Positions 60,165 through 64,000 of a stretch of DNA of 64,000 bases are shown in pieces. Each line of letters begins with the position of its first letter. The stretch's first letter is position 1. Where the stretch lies: contig NZ_JAJSBI010000004.1 in assembly GCF_021261325.1 (NCBI RefSeq), forward strand, positions 124,001-188,000, in the 5' to 3' direction. Below the pieces are notes generated by a model that saw only the letters and a program-made list of their open reading frames with translations, made no database searches and was not told the origin of the DNA. The translations under genes and the position numbers were made by a program. The stretch is from Streptomyces guryensis (GTDB lineage: Bacteria > Actinomycetota > Actinomycetes > Streptomycetales > Streptomycetaceae).

Positions 60165-60178
60165 ACCAAACACTTGTT
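60165..60178. promoter_or_regulatory. KstR2-type operator, box 2
   Basis: ACCAAACACTTGTT matches the mycobacterial KstR2 consensus AnCAAGnnCTTGnT at all but one position; ACCAAACACTTGTTAGG is the extended form. It lies between divergent ipdF (60148) and fadE30 (60197), only 18 bases from the fadE30 ATG. Confidence 0.78.
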
Positions 60179-60196
60179 AGGGAAGGATGGCAGCCG

Positions 60197-61336
60197 ATGG
60201 ATCTCGCCTTCACACAGGAAGAGGATGCCTTCCGCGCCGAGGCCCGGGCCTGGCTCGCGGACCGGGTGCCGCGCGCCCCCCTGCCGTCCCTGGAGACCGC
60301 GGAGGGCTTCGCGGCCCACCGCGCATGGGAGGCCGAACTGGCCGCGGACCGCTGGTCGGTCGTCAACTGGCCGACGGCGTACGGAGGAAGGGACTCCGGC
60401 CTGATCCGGTGGCTGGTCTTCGAGGAGGAGTACTGGGCGGCGGGCGCCCCGGGCCGGGTCGGTCAGAACGGGATCAGTCTGCTCGCCCCGACCCTCTTCG
60501 ACCACGGCACCGAGGAGCAGAGAGCGCGGGTTCTGCCGCCCATGGCCACGGGCGAGGTGGTCTGGGCACAGGCGTGGTCGGAGCCGGAGGCGGGTTCGGA
60601 CCTGGCGTCGCTGCGGTCGAGGGCGGTGCGCACGGACGGGGGCTGGCTGCTGAGCGGGCACAAGACGTGGTCGTCGCGGGCCGCCTTCGCGGACCGCGCC
60701 TTCGGTCTGTTCCGCAGCGACCCGGAGGCCCCCAAGCCCCACCAGGGTCTTACCTACCTGATGTTCGACCTGCGCGCGCCCGGCGTCACGGTCCGTCCGA
60801 TCGGCCGCCTCGACGGAAAACCGGCGTTCGCCGAGCTCTTCCTGGACGAGGTGTTCGTGCCGGACGAGGACGTGATCGGCGCGCCCGGCGAGGGCTGGCG
60901 GATCGCGATGTCGACAGCGGGCAACGAGCGGGGCCTGATGCTCCGCTCCCCCGGCCGTTTCCTGGCGGCAGCGGAGCGACTTCGCCGTCTCTGGCAGCGG
61001 CAGGGATGCCCGCCCTCCGCCGAGGCCCAGGTGGCGGACGCCCTGATCGGCGCCCGGGCCTACCGCCTCTTCACCTTCGCCGCCGCCTCCCGCTTCCTGG
61101 AGGGCGGCTCCATCGGCCCGGAGTCCAGCCTGAACAAGGTCTTCTGGTCCGAGTACGACATCGCGCTGCACGAGACGGCCCTCGATCTGCTCGGCGAACA
61201 GGGCGAGGCGGCGGACTCGGAGTGGGCCGAGGGCTATGTCTTCTCCCTGGCCGGCCCGATCTACGCGGGCACGAACGAGATCCAGCGCGACATCATCGCC
61301 GAGCGCCTGCTCGGCCTGCCGAAGGGGCGCCGCTGA
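60197..61336 (+). CDS. fadE30: acyl-CoA dehydrogenase FadE30
   Basis: FAD-dependent dehydrogenase of 379 residues. N-terminal MDLAFTQEEDAFRAEARAWL, VVNWPTAYGGRDSGLIRWLVFEEEYW, the flavin/substrate loop QAWSEPEAGSDLASL, and C-terminal YAGTNEIQRDIIAERLLGLPKG. In M. tuberculosis FadE30 introduces the double bond into HIP-CoA. ATG at 60197 after GGAAGGA; KstR2 box 2 lies directly upstream. Order relative to ipdF as in Rv3559c/Rv3560c, although here the two are divergent. Confidence 0.9.
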   Translation: MDLAFTQEEDAFRAEARAWLADRVPRAPLPSLETAEGFAAHRAWEAELAADRWSVVNWPTAYGGRDSGLIRWLVFEEEYWAAGAPGRVGQNGISLLAPTLFDHGTEEQRARVLPPMATGEVVWAQAWSEPEAGSDLASLRSRAVRTDGGWLLSGHKTWSSRAAFADRAFGLFRSDPEAPKPHQGLTYLMFDLRAPGVTVRPIGRLDGKPAFAELFLDEVFVPDEDVIGAPGEGWRIAMSTAGNERGLMLRSPGRFLAAAERLRRLWQRQGCPPSAEAQVADALIGARAYRLFTFAAASRFLEGGSIGPESSLNKVFWSEYDIALHETALDLLGEQGEAADSEWAEGYVFSLAGPIYAGTNEIQRDIIAERLLGLPKGRR

Positions 61337-61379
61337 TGAGCGCTCCGCTGGGTGTGCCTCGGTGGTTCGCGTGTCGTCT

Positions 61380-61465
61380 GCGGCGCCGTCGTGGCTTGGC
61401 GCGCCCGCGCGGCGGTAGCCGCATGTTCAACGCAGTCCCGCGCCCCTTCAGGGCGCTTCCGAACC
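61380..61465 (-). repeat. dispersed intergenic repeat, family 1, copy D (inverted)
   Basis: On the minus strand: CCCTGAAGGGGCGCGGGACTG, then ATGCGGCTACCGCCGCGCGGGC, GCCAAGCCACGACGGCGC and CGCAGACGACACGCGAAC, the same block order as copies B and C. It lies inside the 184-base gap between the two acyl-CoA dehydrogenase genes, that is within an operon. Confidence 0.78.
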
Positions 61466-61520
61466 GCACCGCAATTCCGCCGCCCGAAGGAATGCCGAAG
61501 GTTCCGAAGGGACGCTGCTG

Positions 61521-62504
61521 ATGCGATTCCTCCTTGACGCCGAGCAGCGCGCGTTCGCCGGCTCGCTGGACGCCATGCTGACAGCCGCCGACACGCCTTC
61601 GGTCGTACGGGACTGGAGCCGCGGCGAGCACACGAGCGGCCGCGCGCTGTGGTCCCGTCTCGCGGAGGCGGGTGTCTTCGCGCTGGCGGTGCCCGAGGAG
61701 TACGGCGGCCTCGGCCCCCGTCCCGTGGAACTCGCCGTCGCGTTCGTCGAGTTGGGGCGGCATGCGGTACCGGGCCCACTGGTGGAGACGGTCGCGGCGG
61801 CCGCCGTGCTCGCTGCGCTGAACGACACCGGTCCGGCCGAACGCCTGCTGCCCGCACTGTCCTCCGGGGAGTCGGCGGCCACGCTCGCTACGGGGCCGTA
61901 CGCGCTGGACGCGGACATGGCGGACGTACGGCTGACCGTGGCGGCAAGGGACACCGAGCTGCGCCTCGCTCCCCCGCCCGGCCGCCCGCACCCCTCCCTC
62001 GATCCCGCCCGCCGCCTCTTCGAGCCGGCGCCCGGCGGGGAACTGCTCGCCGCCGGTCCGCAGGTCGCCGAAGCCGTCGCCCATGGCCTGACCTGGGCTC
62101 GCCTCGCCACCTCCGCCCAGTGCCTGGGCGGCGGACTGGCGCTCCTGGACAGAACCGTCGCCTACGTCCGGCAGCGCACCCAGTTCGGTGTCCCCATAGG
62201 TTCCTTCCAGGCCGTCAAGCATCAACTGGCCGACGCGAAGACCGCGTTGGAGTTCGCCCGCCCCCTGCTGTTCGGCGCCGCGCTCTCCATGACCCCTGCC
62301 GACGTGGCCGCCGCCAAGGTCACGGCGTCCGAGGCGGCGTACGCCACCGCCCGTACGGCGCTCCAGCTGCACGGCGCGATCGGCTACACCGCGGAGTACG
62401 ACCTGTCCCTGTGGCTGACCAGGGCCCGCGCCCTGCGCACCGCGTGGGGCGGGCCCGAGGAGTGCCGGGCCCTGGTCCTCAGTAGTGGTGATCGCCGCTG
62501 GTGA
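61521..62504 (+). CDS. acyl-CoA dehydrogenase, short form (FadE32/33-like)
   Basis: A 327-residue acyl-CoA dehydrogenase, shorter than FadE30. MRFLLDAEQRAFAGSLDAMLTAAD at the N-terminus, EYGGLGPRPVELAVAFVELGRHAVPGP, DRTVAYVRQRTQFGVPIGSFQAVKHQLAD (C-terminal domain start) and LHGAIGYTAEYDLSLWLTRARALRTAWG. Short family members like this pair with a longer subunit into alpha2-beta2 enzymes in mycobacterial steroid catabolism, so it may pair with FadE30 or with an unseen partner (inference). ATG at 61521 with GAAGGGA upstream. Its end overlaps the convergent cytochrome b gene by 26 bases. Confidence 0.85.
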   Translation: MRFLLDAEQRAFAGSLDAMLTAADTPSVVRDWSRGEHTSGRALWSRLAEAGVFALAVPEEYGGLGPRPVELAVAFVELGRHAVPGPLVETVAAAAVLAALNDTGPAERLLPALSSGESAATLATGPYALDADMADVRLTVAARDTELRLAPPPGRPHPSLDPARRLFEPAPGGELLAAGPQVAEAVAHGLTWARLATSAQCLGGGLALLDRTVAYVRQRTQFGVPIGSFQAVKHQLADAKTALEFARPLLFGAALSMTPADVAAAKVTASEAAYATARTALQLHGAIGYTAEYDLSLWLTRARALRTAWGGPEECRALVLSSGDRRW

Positions 62505-64000
62505 GTTCCCGGTACTCCTCCACGGTCGGCTTCGGGATGTGCGACTCCGACCCGAACATCACCCGGGCCAGCCGGGCGCGCACCCGCTGCCCGGGCTTGA
62601 CCGGCCGCCGTACACCGTTGGCGTCGACGAGCGGACCGATCTCGTAGGGCGGGCTCTGCTCGTGCTGGGTGAGGGTGAACAGCTCGTCCTGCGCGAGGGG
62701 TTCGTGGACCTCGACGAACTCGCCGTGCGGCAGCCGTCTGATGGTGCCGCTCTCCCTGCCGTGCAGCACCTTGTCCCGGTCCCGGCGCTGCAGGCCCATG
62801 CAGACCCGTTTGGTGACGAGGAACGTGACGACCGGCGCCAGGAAGAAGGAGATCCGCACGAACCAGGTGATCGAGTTGATGGACAGATGCAGATGGGTGG
62901 CCACGATGTCGTTGCCGCCACCGATCAGCAGCACGGCGTACAGGGCCAGCCAGGCCGCGCCGAGGCCGGTGCGGACCGGCATGTTGCGCGGGCGGTCCAG
63001 GATGTGGTGCTCGCGTTTGTCGCCGGTGATCCAAGCTTCGGCGAAGGGATACAGACCGAGGGCGAGCAGGAGCAGCGGGAAGAGCGTGAAGGGGATGAAG
63101 ACACCCAGGGCGAGCGTGTGGCCCCAGAGGTTGATCTCCCATCCCGGCATCACCCGGATCAGGCCCTCGGAGAAGCCTAGATACCAGTCGGGCTGGGCGC
63201 CCGTCGTCACCAGGTCCGGGCGGTAGGGGCCGAAGGCCCACACGGGGTTGATGCTGGCGATGCCGCCCATGAGCGCCAGCACACCGAAGACGAGGAAGAA
63301 GAAGCCGCCCGCCTTGGCCATGTAGACGGGCAGGAAGGGCATGCCGACGACCGTCTTCTGGTCCCGTCCGGGCCCCGGGTACTGGGTGTGCTTGTGGTAG
63401 AAGACCAGGATCAGATGGGCGACGACCAGGCCCAGCATGATCCCCGGCAGCAGCAGGACATGGACCGGGAAGAGCCGCGAGATGATGTCGTGCCCGGGGA
63501 ACTCGCCGCCGAACAGGAACATCGACAGATACGTCCCGACGATCGGGATCGAGAGGATCGCGCCGTCGGCGAAGCGGATGCCGGTGCCGGACAGCAGGTC
63601 GTCGGGGAGCGAGTAGCCGGTCAGGCCGGTGATGATGCCGAGGAACAGCAGGGTCCAGCCGAACAGCCAGTTGAGCTCGCGCGGTTTGCGGAACGCGCCG
63701 GTGAAGAACACCCGCATCATGTGCACGAGCATGCCGGTGACGAAGACCAGCGCCGCCCAGTGGTGGATCTGCCGGATCAGCAGCCCGCCGCGCACATCGA
63801 AGCTGATGTCGAGCGTGGACTCGTAGGCCCGGGTCATGGTGATGCCGTTGAGCGGGACGTACGAGCCGTGGTAGATCACCTCGACGCCGCTCGGCTCGAA
63901 GAACAGGGTGAGGTAGATGCCGGTGAGGATCAGGATGAGAAAGCTGTAGAGGCAGATCTCCCCCAGCATGAAGGACCAGTGGTCCGGGAAGACCTTGCGC
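62479..64000 (-). CDS. qcrB: cytochrome b subunit of the bc1 complex, QcrB-like (5' end outside window)
   Basis: Membrane cytochrome b of the actinobacterial bcc complex, oxidising menaquinol. At least 506 residues are visible and the N-terminus runs off the right edge. Heme-ligand His residues are in IRQIHHWAALVFVTGMLVHMMRVFF and FPVHVLLLPGIMLGLVVAHLILVFYHKHTQYPGPG; the Q-site PDWYLGFSEGLIRVMPGWEI (PDW variant of PEWY) is present; an actinobacterial C-terminal extension follows (HGRESGTIRRLPHGEF). The sequence differs in many places from the main streptomycete QcrB as I remember it, so this may be a second copy. Confidence 0.9.
   Translation of the reverse strand, partial: RKVFPDHWSFMLGEICLYSFLILILTGIYLTLFFEPSGVEVIYHGSYVPLNGITMTRAYESTLDISFDVRGGLLIRQIHHWAALVFVTGMLVHMMRVFFTGAFRKPRELNWLFGWTLLFLGIITGLTGYSLPDDLLSGTGIRFADGAILSIPIVGTYLSMFLFGGEFPGHDIISRLFPVHVLLLPGIMLGLVVAHLILVFYHKHTQYPGPGRDQKTVVGMPFLPVYMAKAGGFFFLVFGVLALMGGIASINPVWAFGPYRPDLVTTGAQPDWYLGFSEGLIRVMPGWEINLWGHTLALGVFIPFTLFPLLLLALGLYPFAEAWITGDKREHHILDRPRNMPVRTGLGAAWLALYAVLLIGGGNDIVATHLHLSINSITWFVRISFFLAPVVTFLVTKRVCMGLQRRDRDKVLHGRESGTIRRLPHGEFVEVHEPLAQDELFTLTQHEQSPPYEIGPLVDANGVRRPVKPGQRVRARLARVMFGSESHIPKPTVEEYRELTSGDHHY

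Overview
The window is a high-GC chromosomal segment of a Streptomyces (family-level certainty high, species not determined). The signs are the extreme G/C wobble bias, GTG and TTG starts, GGAGG-type ribosome binding sites, several protein families largely confined to streptomycetes (DUF6343, the SPW_0924-type small protein, RheA/Hsp18, a 907-residue PolA), and two families of dispersed intergenic repeats common in this genus. Most of the left two thirds is core chromosome. The right third carries a catabolic cluster and accessory genes.

Left part (1-25 kb): a GntR regulator cut by the window edge, proline iminopeptidase with a family 5 uracil-DNA glycosylase, small hypothetical proteins, an S4 RNA-binding protein, a DoxX membrane protein, a GNAT-like acyltransferase, a PAC2-coaE-TPR operon, rpsA with a consensus promoter and a long leader, a methyltransferase (5' end problematic) coupled to the helicase HrpB, a DUF3068 protein, a secreted lytic transglycosylase, polA and a YdeP-like molybdopterin oxidoreductase.

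Middle (25-47 kb): a complete branched-chain amino acid ABC transporter operon livKHMGF, a PdtaR-type ANTAR response regulator, tRNA-Leu(CAA) followed directly by a freestanding HTH/LAGLIDADG protein, pyruvate kinase, a SIMPL protein, a Tat-exported 5'-nucleotidase, an SGNH hydrolase and the heat-shock pair hsp18/rheA with two copies of the RheA operator and two DUF2267 genes beside hsp18. Next comes an orphan PLP decarboxylase/amine N-hydroxylase pair (siderophore-type chemistry without its partners) separated by a 14/15-bp minisatellite that repeats the decarboxylase stop codon. Aminopeptidase N, a response regulator and chorismate mutase follow.

Right part (47-64 kb): an AraC regulator divergent from a GH35 beta-galactosidase with an AraC-like direct repeat between them, and an unrecognised gluzincin-like protein with a zinc ribbon. 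Then comes a cluster matching, from memory of the gene order, the Mycobacterium tuberculosis KstR2 regulon Rv3548c-Rv3560c for degradation of the last two steroid rings (HIP pathway): two SDRs, echA20, ipdA, ipdB, ipdC, fadA6, kstR2, ipdF, fadE30 and a second acyl-CoA dehydrogenase. Two near-identical KstR2-type boxes lie in the two divergent promoter regions of this cluster, so one regulator can control four transcription units. The window ends inside a cytochrome b (QcrB) gene.
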